The notes under the pieces are model-generated. The model saw only the letters and a program-made list of their open reading frames with translations. It was not told the origin of the DNA and searched no databases. Positions 47,449 through 56,733 of a DNA stretch of 64,000 nt are shown here, one piece after another. Numbering within the stretch: the first letter of the stretch is position 1; each line of letters opens with the position of its first letter. Source of the DNA: an uncultured Pelagibacteraceae bacterium (GTDB lineage Bacteria > Pseudomonadota > Alphaproteobacteria > Pelagibacterales > Pelagibacteraceae); contig CACOSS010000002.1 of NCBI GenBank assembly GCA_902629955.1, forward strand, positions 1 through 64,000. The letters run 5' to 3'. The translations under genes were made by a program, and so were the position numbers.

Positions 47449-48747
47449 TTACCTTAAATTGAATGATCTCGAGATACCAAAGCCAAAAGATTCTGAAACA
47501 TAATCATAATTTATAATGTTAGCTTCGGAAATTGTCTTATCATATGAAAAAGACAAATTTATTAATTTGTTAGGATCTAAGAATGGAAAAAAATCTCCTA
47601 GAGGTTTTAAAACAATTACATCGAATGTATTTGCTACATCTGATCTAATTAAAGCTGAATTATTACTAGAGTCAAATTCAAAATATTCATTGAATGAAAG
47701 GGCATCTCCAACTGAAATATAAGCATAGGGCAAGTTGAAATTAACTCTAAAATTTAAATCAAAAGTTTCATAGTCATTTGCGCCAACTTTATTTTCAGAT
47801 ATGCTATATCCCGAACCTATACTTGTTGAAATAATTTCAGTAAGTAAATAATCATGCCCTATAGTAACGCTGTGCCCGATAGCATTTGACTCATTTGCTG
47901 TAGTGTCAGATGAATTATTATTTCCTTTTGAATCTGAAAGTGTATATGAGTAAGTATATGTGCTTCTATCACCACTTGGAAAAAAGCCAGAAAATCCTGC
48001 CATTGTTGAAAAACTATCGGCATCATCTATATAATCAGATTTGCTTAACATTCCAAATATTGATATTCCCTGATTTCCTATTTGAGTATCGTATGCAGAT
48101 GTGAATGTATAACCTTCAACATCATCACCTGTTTCTATTACTTGTCTAGAGTCTGAAACACTTGCACTAAGTAAAAAAGATGAACTGTCTCCAATCTGTC
48201 TTACTGCAGAAACATCAGTACTTGCACTGTACGTTCTATCATGCATTGGCGTAGTAAAGGCACTGAGAGCATTCGAACTCATTTGTAATCTTGTTGTCGA
48301 TACACTGTTGACATTATTACTTTGAGAAAGACCCCAATTCACTCCTGCAACAAAATTCCATAATTTAGGTCTTGCTCTATCTTCTAGCTCTTGCTCTATT
48401 TCTGCAACTGTTAATAAATCTTCCTCAGTTGCATCCTCGTTGCTTTTAATTTCTTCTATAACTATTAAAGCTTTATCTGGCGAGTCTGCTTGAACAAGAA
48501 CTGAAAGTAAATACATTTTAATTTCAATATTATCTGGATAAACCATGTTTAATCTTTCCAATGTTGAAATAGTTTGTTTGAAGTTACCCATTTTTCCTTG
48601 TTGCTGCGCGTACTTTATATTTAATTCTAAATCATTTGGTTTTTGCAGTATCTGCATGTAAGTGATGTTTTTTTCAGATGAAATAGCTTTTGTGAAAAAT
48701 AACGAAGTAATAAATAAAATTACTGATATTTTTTTAAAATTATTCAT
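47449..48747 (-). CDS. TPR-containing outer-membrane beta-barrel-like protein
   Basis: Signal peptide; TPR-like N-terminal (NLELNIKYAQQQGKMGNFKQTISTLERLNMVYPDNIEIKMYLLSVL), then alternating aromatic/Ser-rich strands ending in aromatic-rich ...GFGISRSFNLR. Confidence 0.6.
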   Translation of the reverse strand: MNNFKKISVILFITSLFFTKAISSEKNITYMQILQKPNDLELNIKYAQQQGKMGNFKQTISTLERLNMVYPDNIEIKMYLLSVLVQADSPDKALIVIEEIKSNEDATEEDLLTVAEIEQELEDRARPKLWNFVAGVNWGLSQSNNVNSVSTTRLQMSSNALSAFTTPMHDRTYSASTDVSAVRQIGDSSSFLLSASVSDSRQVIETGDDVEGYTFTSAYDTQIGNQGISIFGMLSKSDYIDDADSFSTMAGFSGFFPSGDRSTYTYSYTLSDSKGNNNSSDTTANESNAIGHSVTIGHDYLLTEIISTSIGSGYSISENKVGANDYETFDLNFRVNFNLPYAYISVGDALSFNEYFEFDSSNNSALIRSDVANTFDVIVLKPLGDFFPFLDPNKLINLSFSYDKTISEANIINYDYVSESFGFGISRSFNLR

Positions 48748-48814
48748 GTTTTTGATCTCAAAATTCAGCTGAGAATATTTTAATAATTGAAAATATCAAT
48801 TATTTTTTTTCTTC

Positions 48815-48830
48815 AAAAATCTTTGATAAA
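48815..48830 (-). promoter_or_regulatory. Candidate shared upstream motif (copy 2), minus-strand TTTATCAAAGATTTTT
   Basis: 68 bp upstream of the TPR/beta-barrel ORF start. Confidence 0.3.
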
Positions 48831-48838
48831 TAGTGAAT

Positions 48839-49297
48839 TTAGCATTCTCCAGCTTCACGAATTGAACCATTTCTATTAAGACACATTATATCATCAGCTC
48901 CACCATTATCTTGTTCAGCAAAAATTTGAAATGATCCTCCATCAGCAGCAGATGCAACGCACATACTCCAGCCTAAATCATCAGGTATTACATCTTCATC
49001 ATCAAAAAGGTTTTCATTAATAGCTTCAATTGTTGTGTCGTTAGGGGTGCAAGTATCATTTTCTGTGTTAGTAAAATAAGAACCAGTTTCTGTATACCAC
49101 TCCGTTTCAGCAAGTGCGACTGCCTGCATTAAACTTCTCATGGTAGTTTTTTTTGATGAAGAGATATAACCGTTATAAGCAAGGACGCTTACTGTTGCTA
49201 AGATACCAATAATCGCAACTACTACTAATAGTTCGATTAATGAAAAGCCCGGGCTTTTGCCCGAGCTTTTATAAATTAGTCTTTTAAGATTATTCAA
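48839..49297 (-). CDS. Type IV pilin-like protein 2
   Basis: PGFSLIELLVVVAIIGILATVSVLAYNGYISSSKKTTMRSLMQAV prepilin motif. Confidence 0.88.
   Translation of the reverse strand: MNNLKRLIYKSSGKSPGFSLIELLVVVAIIGILATVSVLAYNGYISSSKKTTMRSLMQAVALAETEWYTETGSYFTNTENDTCTPNDTTIEAINENLFDDEDVIPDDLGWSMCVASAADGGSFQIFAEQDNGGADDIMCLNRNGSIREAGEC
49243..49270 (-). terminator. Terminator-like hairpin inside 5' coding region of pilin 2, downstream of pilin 1
   Basis: Minus strand AAAAGCTCGGGC-aaaa-GCCCGGGCTTTT, one G-T wobble, followed by a short T run. Confidence 0.55.
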
Positions 49298-49796
49298 CTG
49301 TAACTGTGTTCTTTAACTGCCAATCGTCATCAGTACATGGTTCATCGGTCTTATTGTTTCCAAAACATGTTGTGATGGTAATCAAACTATCAGACGTTGG
49401 AGTAATGGTAATTGTACCAGACACATATGAATCACCTGTTCCTTCTACAATCGCCATATCAGCAGTACTGTACGGATTTTTATCTTCAATTGGTGTAGCG
49501 TCTTCATCTGCTAAATGTTCGGTCATGTCGCCTGCCACTATGTTTCCTTCATCGCAAGCTACTCCACCTGTACCACCTTTCATCATTATAGTATCGCTGT
49601 CATCGATTGAACACTTGGTGTACTCTGATGCAATATATTTCATAACATTGTTATGAATAGCTTTTACTGCATTTTTCTTAGCTGATGATATGTAACCGTT
49701 GTAGGCAACAACGCCAACAGCTGCTAAAATTCCTATAATCGCTACAACAACTAGTAGCTCAATAAGAGTAAAACCTTTGTTATTATTTTTTTTCAT
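49290..49796 (-). CDS. Type IV pilin-like protein 1
   Basis: KGFTLIELLVVVAIIGILAAVGVVAYNGYISSAKKNAVKAI prepilin motif. Confidence 0.92.
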   Translation of the reverse strand: MKKNNNKGFTLIELLVVVAIIGILAAVGVVAYNGYISSAKKNAVKAIHNNVMKYIASEYTKCSIDDSDTIMMKGGTGGVACDEGNIVAGDMTEHLADEDATPIEDKNPYSTADMAIVEGTGDSYVSGTITITPTSDSLITITTCFGNNKTDEPCTDDDWQLKNTVTVE

Positions 49797-49935
49797 TAAA
49801 ACCTCTTTTTATAAATATTTATTGGCAAACTTTAATAATAAATTTTGATTATGTAAATATTAAAAAAGGTGTATAAAATATGATAAATTTGAATATGTAG
49901 TAAATTATGCTCAAATTGAGCTTAACTTAAAACTT

Positions 49936-50220
49936 ATGACATATAAAGTAGAAGTAATAAATAATATCAGTATTGTTCATCTTAACGGTGAAATTGATAT
50001 GGATGTTGCTGACAAAGCAAGACAAACGATTTTACCATTAATTGAAAATGGAAAAAGTGTTCAAATTAATTTAAGTAAAGTAGATTATATGGACTCATCT
50101 GGAATTTCAGTGCTTATAGAAGGAAAACAACTTGCTGAAAAAAAAAGTACGAAGTTTGAGTTAGTAGAGGTAAGTAAACCTGTAGAAAAAGTATTATCAA
50201 TGGCGAGGAAATTTTTATGA
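49936..50220 (+). CDS. STAS-domain anti-sigma-factor-antagonist-like protein 1
   Basis: VHLNGEIDMDVADKARQTI...YMDSSGISVLIEG (phosphoacceptor Ser in DSSG). Confidence 0.92.
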   Translation: MTYKVEVINNISIVHLNGEIDMDVADKARQTILPLIENGKSVQINLSKVDYMDSSGISVLIEGKQLAEKKSTKFELVEVSKPVEKVLSMARKFL

Positions 50221-50516
50221 GTTATAAAGTTACAGAAGAGGGAAACGTAAGCACTATACATCTCGATGGAGAGATAGATATGGATGTAACAGAAAAAGCA
50301 AAAGAGGTAATTTTTCCAGTAATTGATAGTGGTAAAGAAGTTCATTTAAATTTGAGCCAAGTTCAATACATGGACTCTTCAGGAATTTCAGTATTAATAG
50401 AAAGTCATCAAAGAGCATTAGAGAAAAGTACCAAAGTTATTATAAAAGATGTGAGTAAATCAGTTCTAAAAGTTATTATGATGGCTAAGTTAGAACAAAT
50501 TTTAAATTTGGAATAA
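50217..50516 (+). CDS. STAS-domain anti-sigma-factor-antagonist-like protein 2
   Basis: IHLDGEIDMDVTEKAKEVI...YMDSSGISVLIES; ATGA overlap with STAS 1. Confidence 0.92.
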   Translation: MSYKVTEEGNVSTIHLDGEIDMDVTEKAKEVIFPVIDSGKEVHLNLSQVQYMDSSGISVLIESHQRALEKSTKVIIKDVSKSVLKVIMMAKLEQILNLE

Positions 50517-50520
50517 ATTT

Positions 50521-50952
50521 ATGAGTGAAATTGCTCACCAAGATCATACAGAGAAAAAAGCCTTTTTAGTAAATACATCCAGCTTAAAAGAAGTAAGAAT
50601 ATTTTGCAGAGAAGTTTTCGAAAAACTTCATATTCAGGAAGATCTAAAAGACGAGTTAGTATTAGCTATTGCCGAAGCTGCACAAAACATTGTTAAACAT
50701 GCTTTTAAAAATTCTGCAAGTCCTACTGAATTAATGGTTGTTCAAATAAGTTGTGAGAACAACAAGCTACAAATTGCTTTTTATGACAGAGGAACACCTG
50801 TTGATCCAAAGAAAGTTAAACATAGAGAAATTGATAATATCAAACCAGGTGGATTAGGAACTTTTTTTATTCAGGAAATAATGGACGCTGTAGAATTTAA
50901 GGATGGTAAAAAACCTTGGATTAATCATTTAGTTTTAACTAAACAATTATAA
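50521..50952 (+). CDS. RsbW/SpoIIAB-like HATPase_c serine kinase (anti-sigma family)
   Basis: DELVLAIAEAAQNIVKHAFK (N box), IAFYDRGTPVDP, GGLGTFFIQEIMDAVEF. Confidence 0.88.
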   Translation: MSEIAHQDHTEKKAFLVNTSSLKEVRIFCREVFEKLHIQEDLKDELVLAIAEAAQNIVKHAFKNSASPTELMVVQISCENNKLQIAFYDRGTPVDPKKVKHREIDNIKPGGLGTFFIQEIMDAVEFKDGKKPWINHLVLTKQL

Positions 50953-50955
50953 ATC

Positions 50956-52203
50956 TTAACTACCCATTAATGCACCAACGTTAAATATTGGCGAATACAT
51001 GGCTATCATTAAACCACCAATCATAACCCCCATAAATACAATCATTATAGGTTCAATTAATGCAGACATATTATCTACAGTTTGATCAAATTCTTCTTCA
51101 TAGTATTTTGCAACGGAATTGAACATCTCATCAAGTTGTCCTGTTTGTTCGCCTACAGAAATTAATTGACTAAACGTCGGTGGAAAAAGAGGTTCTTTTA
51201 AAAATAATTTTGTTAATGTGTCTCCAGAGAAAACCCCTTTCTTTACATTTTCAAGAGCTTCAAGCACAACAACATTGTTACTAACTGATTTAGCAATTTC
51301 TAAACTTTCTAATAAATTTACACCTGCAGCACTTAAATTTCCAAGAATTAGAGAAACTCTAGCCAACATTGATTTCAATATCATTTCTCCAAATAACGGT
51401 AATTTTAAAACTTGTTTGTGCCATCGATATTTAATGGCGGCACTTTTTTTAGTTGCAAAATTAAATCCAAAATAAGATGCGATACCACCAAAAAGTATTA
51501 TTTTACCTCCAGTGCCTCTTAAAAAATCACTCATACTCATAATTGTGGCAGTTGCAGCTGGTAGTTCTAAACCCATTCCTGAATACATTTCTGCAAATAT
51601 TGGTACTACTTTAACTAACATGAATGCTGTTACAGTTATTGCAACTGAGAACATTATACTTGGATACATCAAAGCACCTTTGATTTTCTTTTTTATTTTC
51701 TCTTTTTTCTCAATGGCCTCCAATACTTTAAATAGGAAGACATCAAGTTTACCGCTAGCCTCGCCAGCTTTTATTAGGTTTACGTAAACATTATCAAAAT
51801 GCTGAGGATACTTTTCAAAACACTTTGATAAAGTAACACCTCCCTCAAGACTTTTTCTGATATCCTCGATAACCTCTTTAATTGCAGGACCTTCTAGCTG
51901 ATCTCTTAACATTGCTAAAACCTGAAGAATTGGCAGTCCAGCTCTTACCATTGTTGCAAATTGTTTGGTAAATATTAGTATTTCTTCAACTTTAATTTTT
52001 TTACTTTTACCTAAAAACGATAGAGAAAAGCCTTTTTTCTTTTCCCCTGATTTTTCTGTTTTTTTCTTCTTACCTCTTACAAGGTTGGTAATAATAACTT
52101 TTTGCTCTTTAAGTTTATGAGATGCTTCATCGAGATTAAGAGCCTCTATATCGCCTTCTACATATTTACCGTCTGAAATACCTTTGTATATAAAAGTTTC
52201 CAT
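50956..52203 (-). CDS. pilC: Type IV pilus inner-membrane platform protein PilC/GspF
   Basis: FTKQFATMVRAGLPILQVL; NLIKAGEASGKLD; PTFSQLISVGEQTGQLDEMF. Confidence 0.93.
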   Translation of the reverse strand: METFIYKGISDGKYVEGDIEALNLDEASHKLKEQKVIITNLVRGKKKKTEKSGEKKKGFSLSFLGKSKKIKVEEILIFTKQFATMVRAGLPILQVLAMLRDQLEGPAIKEVIEDIRKSLEGGVTLSKCFEKYPQHFDNVYVNLIKAGEASGKLDVFLFKVLEAIEKKEKIKKKIKGALMYPSIMFSVAITVTAFMLVKVVPIFAEMYSGMGLELPAATATIMSMSDFLRGTGGKIILFGGIASYFGFNFATKKSAAIKYRWHKQVLKLPLFGEMILKSMLARVSLILGNLSAAGVNLLESLEIAKSVSNNVVVLEALENVKKGVFSGDTLTKLFLKEPLFPPTFSQLISVGEQTGQLDEMFNSVAKYYEEEFDQTVDNMSALIEPIMIVFMGVMIGGLMIAMYSPIFNVGALMGS

Positions 52204-52211
52204 AAAATTAC

Positions 52212-53963
52212 TTATTCAGAAGTTAGAACTCTTTCGTACTCTCTAAAATTAAGATCTCCTGATGAAATTAGTCTTCTTCCCATATCTTGCATTGTTTGGA
52301 AGCCTTCTTTAACTGCAATTTCTCTGAGTTCAGGAGTTGTAGCTTGTCTTAATATTGCTTCTTTCAATGGTTTTGAAACAACCAATATTTCATAAATACC
52401 TTGACGACCTTTATAACCTGTGTCTTTACATTTAGTACAACCTTTTCCTTTGAAAGCTTTAGCTCTTGATGCTTGTTCAGCTGTAAATCCTAAATCTTGT
52501 AAAACTTTTGGTGTTACATCTTCATCTGGGACTCTGCATTCTTTGCAAGTTCTTCTTGCAAGTCTTTGTGCTAAAACTAATTGGCAAGCTGCACTAATTA
52601 AATAATCTGGAGTTCCCATATTCTGTAATCTTGTAATTGTACTTGGTGCATCATTAGTGTGAAGTGTGCTGAATACTAAGTGTCCTGTTAATGCTGCCTT
52701 CAATCCAATATCAACTGTTTCTTTATCCCGCATTTCTCCTACAAGAATTATTTCAGGGTCTTGTCTTAAAAAAGATCTTAATGCTGATGCAAAAGTTAGT
52801 CCTATATCATCTTTAATTTGAACTTGTCCAACTCCATCAAGTTCATATTCTACGGGATCTTCAGCTGTTAAAATATTAAGATGAGGTTTGCTTACTTCTT
52901 TTAATATACTATACAATGTAGTTGATTTACCAGATCCAGTTGGTCCAGTAACCAGAATTAATCCTTGAGTACTATGAATTGATTTTCTTAAATTTTTTAA
53001 ATCTGCGTCATCAAAATTTAATTGTTCTAAGGTAATGTCTCCTGCATCTTTATTAAGTACCCGCATAACAATTCTTTCATTGTTTGCAGTAGGCAATATA
53101 GATAATCGTAGATCGACAACTTTTCCATCAATCTTAAAATTTATTGCTCCATCTTGAGGAAGTCTTCTTTCTGCAATATCTAGTTTGCCCATTATCTTAA
53201 ATCTTGTAACAACTGCACCATAGTTATCATGTAAAAATTTTCTGTATTGCTCTTGTTCTTGGAGCATTCCATCTAAACGATATCTTACTCTAGAAGAAAA
53301 TCTATATGGTTCTATATGAATATCACTGACGCCTGATTTAATTGCATCTGCTACAACCGCGGTACTAAACTTAATTACTTCAGATTCGTTTTCAATTGCT
53401 TCTATATCTTCTTCTGGTGCTTTTTCTAAAACTTCTCCCGCTTCTCCTAAATCAGAGTCGAACGTTTTTGTCTTTTCTTTATTTTCTTCTCTAATTGTAG
53501 CTGCTGTAACTTCATCACCACCGCTAGTTAATTTTTCTATAAATTCAGAGATTTGAGTTATTTTAGCGCCATGCAATTCAATATTTTTTTTTGTAATCGC
53601 TTTAAGGTTTCTCATTAGACCAAGTTTTGAACTATCTGGAATAGCTATGTGAAGTGTTTTTCCATCTATCTTGAAAGGTGCTACGAAATTTACTTTAATA
53701 TAGTTTGATGGCAATACTGATTTGATATCATCTGAAACATCAATCTTTGATAGGTCTTGTACCTCAAGATTTTGTTCTTTTACCAAAAGTTGTAAAATTT
53801 TATCTTCATCAGTAAGTTTTAAGTCGAATACAGCCTCTATCTGAGACTTGTTACCCTCTGTACTATTTTTTTTAATACTAATTAAATCTTTGCCAGATAT
53901 AACGTCATTATCTATTAAAACGTTAATTAAATTTATTTCGCTTTCTCTACTAATTTTTAACAT
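52212..53963 (-). CDS. pilB: Type IV pilus assembly ATPase PilB/GspE
   Basis: VTGPTGSGKSTTLYSIL, TAEDPVEYELDGVGQVQIKDDIGLTFASALRSFLRQDPEIILVGEMRDKETVDIGLKAALTGHLVFSTLHTNDA; CxxC...CxxC Zn motif. Confidence 0.96.
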   Translation of the reverse strand: MLKISRESEINLINVLIDNDVISGKDLISIKKNSTEGNKSQIEAVFDLKLTDEDKILQLLVKEQNLEVQDLSKIDVSDDIKSVLPSNYIKVNFVAPFKIDGKTLHIAIPDSSKLGLMRNLKAITKKNIELHGAKITQISEFIEKLTSGGDEVTAATIREENKEKTKTFDSDLGEAGEVLEKAPEEDIEAIENESEVIKFSTAVVADAIKSGVSDIHIEPYRFSSRVRYRLDGMLQEQEQYRKFLHDNYGAVVTRFKIMGKLDIAERRLPQDGAINFKIDGKVVDLRLSILPTANNERIVMRVLNKDAGDITLEQLNFDDADLKNLRKSIHSTQGLILVTGPTGSGKSTTLYSILKEVSKPHLNILTAEDPVEYELDGVGQVQIKDDIGLTFASALRSFLRQDPEIILVGEMRDKETVDIGLKAALTGHLVFSTLHTNDAPSTITRLQNMGTPDYLISAACQLVLAQRLARRTCKECRVPDEDVTPKVLQDLGFTAEQASRAKAFKGKGCTKCKDTGYKGRQGIYEILVVSKPLKEAILRQATTPELREIAVKEGFQTMQDMGRRLISSGDLNFREYERVLTSE

Positions 53964-53968
53964 AACAA

Positions 53969-55549
53969 TTAAAGTACCCTTGGAGCTATAAACACCAGAA
54001 GCTCAGTTAAATCATCTTCTTTTGATTTTCCTGAAAACATTTTACCTAAAACTGGCACTTTGTTAAGACCAGGAACAGTATCTAGTTGATCTGTAACAAT
54101 ATTTTTCTTTATTCCACCTATTACTACTATATCACCATCAGCAATAAGTAGTTTAGTCTGTATTTCCATGGTATTTATACTACCTGAACCACCAGGAGAG
54201 TCATTATTTACTTGAATATCTAAAAGAATATTTCCGTCACCTATTATATTTGGTGTAACTTGCATTTTTAAAGCCGCATCTTTAAATGTAACTGGACTAT
54301 CTCCACTACCTGGTACTTGTATTTGAATACCTTGCGTTATAGATGCTGCCTGGTTGTTTAAAGAAAATAATTTTGGATTTGATATAATTCTTGTTTGTTG
54401 CTCTGTTTGTAAAGCCTCTAATTGAACTCTTAGAATTGATGCTGGTGTTTTTTTCAATATACCTAACCCTGCAGTTTGTGGAATGTTACCTGAGGCATTA
54501 AAATTTAATATTCCATCATTGCCTCCTGATCCAGCAGAGGTAATCGCAGCTGTATCTGAGGTAAAGTCTGCACCTTCACTTCCGCTCACACCAGAAGTTA
54601 CAGTTGGTCCATCTCCTCCGGTACCTGCCATTCTTAAACTTTTTCTTGAATAAGCTCCGCCAAGTTTAGCTGCTAATCTTCTCTCAAATTTTGAAGTTGC
54701 ATCAACTATAAATGCTTCGATTAATACTTGCTTTGTTCTTACATCGATCTCTCTTATAACTTTATCTACTACATCTAAATCTTTTTCTTTTCCTCTAACA
54801 ATTATTGATCTTGTAGTATTTTCCTCAGTTACTTGGATTGGTACAAAGCTTCCTGTGCCAGCTGTCTGGGTAAATAGTTCTAACATAGTAGCTTTAGCTT
54901 CAGCAGGAGAAATATAATAAAGTCTAAAAATTTCTGATACTATAGGTTCAACAGAGTCTTCTATTTCTATCTTTTTCTTAACTGCTGAGGCTCTAGCTGA
55001 TTTATAGCTTTCTTGAGAAGTTAAAGTTGAAGGAGTTGCTACTCTTATAATGTTACTTGCAACATCAATATCTGCTGCGTAGCTTTTAATATCTAAAAGC
55101 GCATTAAATGCTTTATCCCATGGGACATCATTTAGTTCAGCTGATACTGATCCAGCAACATCTTCACCAACCATAATATTTATATCACCAATTTTAGCCA
55201 TTAGGTTCATTGCTTCTTTGTAATCTAAATTTTGAAACTTGAACGTTACATTTTGTTTTAAAAGATCATAATCTTCAGGAATTAGTAGATAATTTTTTTC
55301 TTTAACTGAGGAGATTTTTTTTCTTTTATTTAACTTTATAACATCACCTTCGACAGGAGTTGGTCCCATTTCTGCAGTTTTATCAACTTCCTCTTTACCT
55401 AATGCTTTTACATCAGTTTTTATTAATGGTTCATTGTGCTTAAATTTTTTTCCGAATTTTGATTTATCTTTTTGAATAGTCTGACAACCTGTTAAAGCGA
55501 TAATTGAGATCATCATTATAAACATTATTTTATTAATTCTTTTATTCAT
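53969..55549 (-). CDS. pilQ: Type IV pilus secretin PilQ/MshL-like lipoprotein
   Basis: Lipobox ALTGCQT; FKFQNLDYKEAMNLMAKIGDINIMV; VPGLNKVPVLGKMFSGKSKEDDLTELLVFIAPRVL. Confidence 0.92.
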   Translation of the reverse strand: MNKRINKIMFIMMISIIALTGCQTIQKDKSKFGKKFKHNEPLIKTDVKALGKEEVDKTAEMGPTPVEGDVIKLNKRKKISSVKEKNYLLIPEDYDLLKQNVTFKFQNLDYKEAMNLMAKIGDINIMVGEDVAGSVSAELNDVPWDKAFNALLDIKSYAADIDVASNIIRVATPSTLTSQESYKSARASAVKKKIEIEDSVEPIVSEIFRLYYISPAEAKATMLELFTQTAGTGSFVPIQVTEENTTRSIIVRGKEKDLDVVDKVIREIDVRTKQVLIEAFIVDATSKFERRLAAKLGGAYSRKSLRMAGTGGDGPTVTSGVSGSEGADFTSDTAAITSAGSGGNDGILNFNASGNIPQTAGLGILKKTPASILRVQLEALQTEQQTRIISNPKLFSLNNQAASITQGIQIQVPGSGDSPVTFKDAALKMQVTPNIIGDGNILLDIQVNNDSPGGSGSINTMEIQTKLLIADGDIVVIGGIKKNIVTDQLDTVPGLNKVPVLGKMFSGKSKEDDLTELLVFIAPRVL

Positions 55550-55551
55550 TT

Positions 55552-56046
55552 TTACCGTGCTCTCTCAACAATCTGATTTTTAAAATTTATTACAAGATAA
55601 GAGTCTTCATCTCTTTCAAAGACTGCTTCTTTATTATTGAGTGCAATTAATTTAACACCTGGACTAAGTTCCTCAAAAAGTTTTAGAGTTAGAGTATCCC
55701 CGCTTGCATTTATAAGAGTTGCAAAACTATCATTCTCACTAGCTACTACTCCCACTAATTTAAAATTATAAAGACTTTCTCCTGACTTGGGTTCATTGCT
55801 AGTTTGATTATTTTCTAATAATGTAACTTCTGTTCTTCCACTCATTGAGGCGTCACCAACAAACGGATCATTTAATGGTAACGGCTCTTCTGCGCTTTGT
55901 AATGCTTGTTCTTTTTTTACCTTTTTATTTATTTCTTTAGCTTTTTCGATGATATTTTGCTCATTATCGTGACTATCAGATATAGAGTTGCCTACTAATA
56001 ATAATGAAATTATTATTAATGAAGTTAATGTTTTAAAAAAAGTCAT
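55552..56046 (-). CDS. pilP: PilP-like pilus assembly protein
   Basis: Signal peptide; LYNFKLVGVVASENDSFATLINASGDTLTLKLFEELSPGVKLIALNNKEAVFERDEDSYLVINF; position between pilO and pilQ. Confidence 0.65.
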   Translation of the reverse strand: MTFFKTLTSLIIISLLLVGNSISDSHDNEQNIIEKAKEINKKVKKEQALQSAEEPLPLNDPFVGDASMSGRTEVTLLENNQTSNEPKSGESLYNFKLVGVVASENDSFATLINASGDTLTLKLFEELSPGVKLIALNNKEAVFERDEDSYLVINFKNQIVERAR

Positions 56047-56731
56047 CAGCTAACCCCACTATAGTTAAAGTACCGCTTACTTTTATCGCTCCGGTTGTAT
56101 CTCCTTTTACCACTTGTATTGACTCTTTGTCAAAGTTTAACATCTTTTTCGATATAGAGAGTGCCCTTTTAAACTTAATATAACCTATAAAATTGCCAGT
56201 AATCTCAAAATCCACTGGAATTGTATAATAAGCAACATTTTCCTTCTTAATCTTTGCACCTTTTTTCTTCTTCTTTTTCTTCTTCTTCTTCTTCTTACCT
56301 TTGGCTACCTTAGCTAATGCATCTGATTTAGTGACTTGCTTAATTTCTTTTTTTTCAATTTTAGAAATAACTAAATCATTCTCTCCCGCAAATACGCTTA
56401 AAGTATTATACAATCCTTCAACTTCTGCTCTTGAATGAAATAAAGTTGAATATTCATCGTATCTGGGTTTGAGTTTCTTTATTTTTTTCTGTTTTGATTT
56501 TATTTGTTGAACAAATTCAGCGGTTTCCTGCTTTTTTTTATTCATATCGTCAATTTGAATTTTTTTCTTATTAACTATTGGATTTAAAACTGCGTAGTAA
56601 ATTATTAGGAAAAATATAACTGCTCCTGCTCCAATTCCAATTTTGGTTAAAGTCTTTTTATCAGCTAACTTTAAAAGTTTCTCTTTTATGTCTTCGACTT
56701 TTAAGTTTTTAAAATCAATATTTAAATCCAT
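56033..56731 (-). CDS. pilO: PilO-like pilus assembly protein with internal poly-Lys run
   Basis: N-terminal TM, coiled coil, YYTIPVDFEITGNFIGYIKFKRALS; contains KGKKKKKKKKKKKKGAK. Confidence 0.75.
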   Translation of the reverse strand: MDLNIDFKNLKVEDIKEKLLKLADKKTLTKIGIGAGAVIFFLIIYYAVLNPIVNKKKIQIDDMNKKKQETAEFVQQIKSKQKKIKKLKPRYDEYSTLFHSRAEVEGLYNTLSVFAGENDLVISKIEKKEIKQVTKSDALAKVAKGKKKKKKKKKKKKGAKIKKENVAYYTIPVDFEITGNFIGYIKFKRALSISKKMLNFDKESIQVVKGDTTGAIKVSGTLTIVGLADDFF

Positions 56732-56733
56732 AT

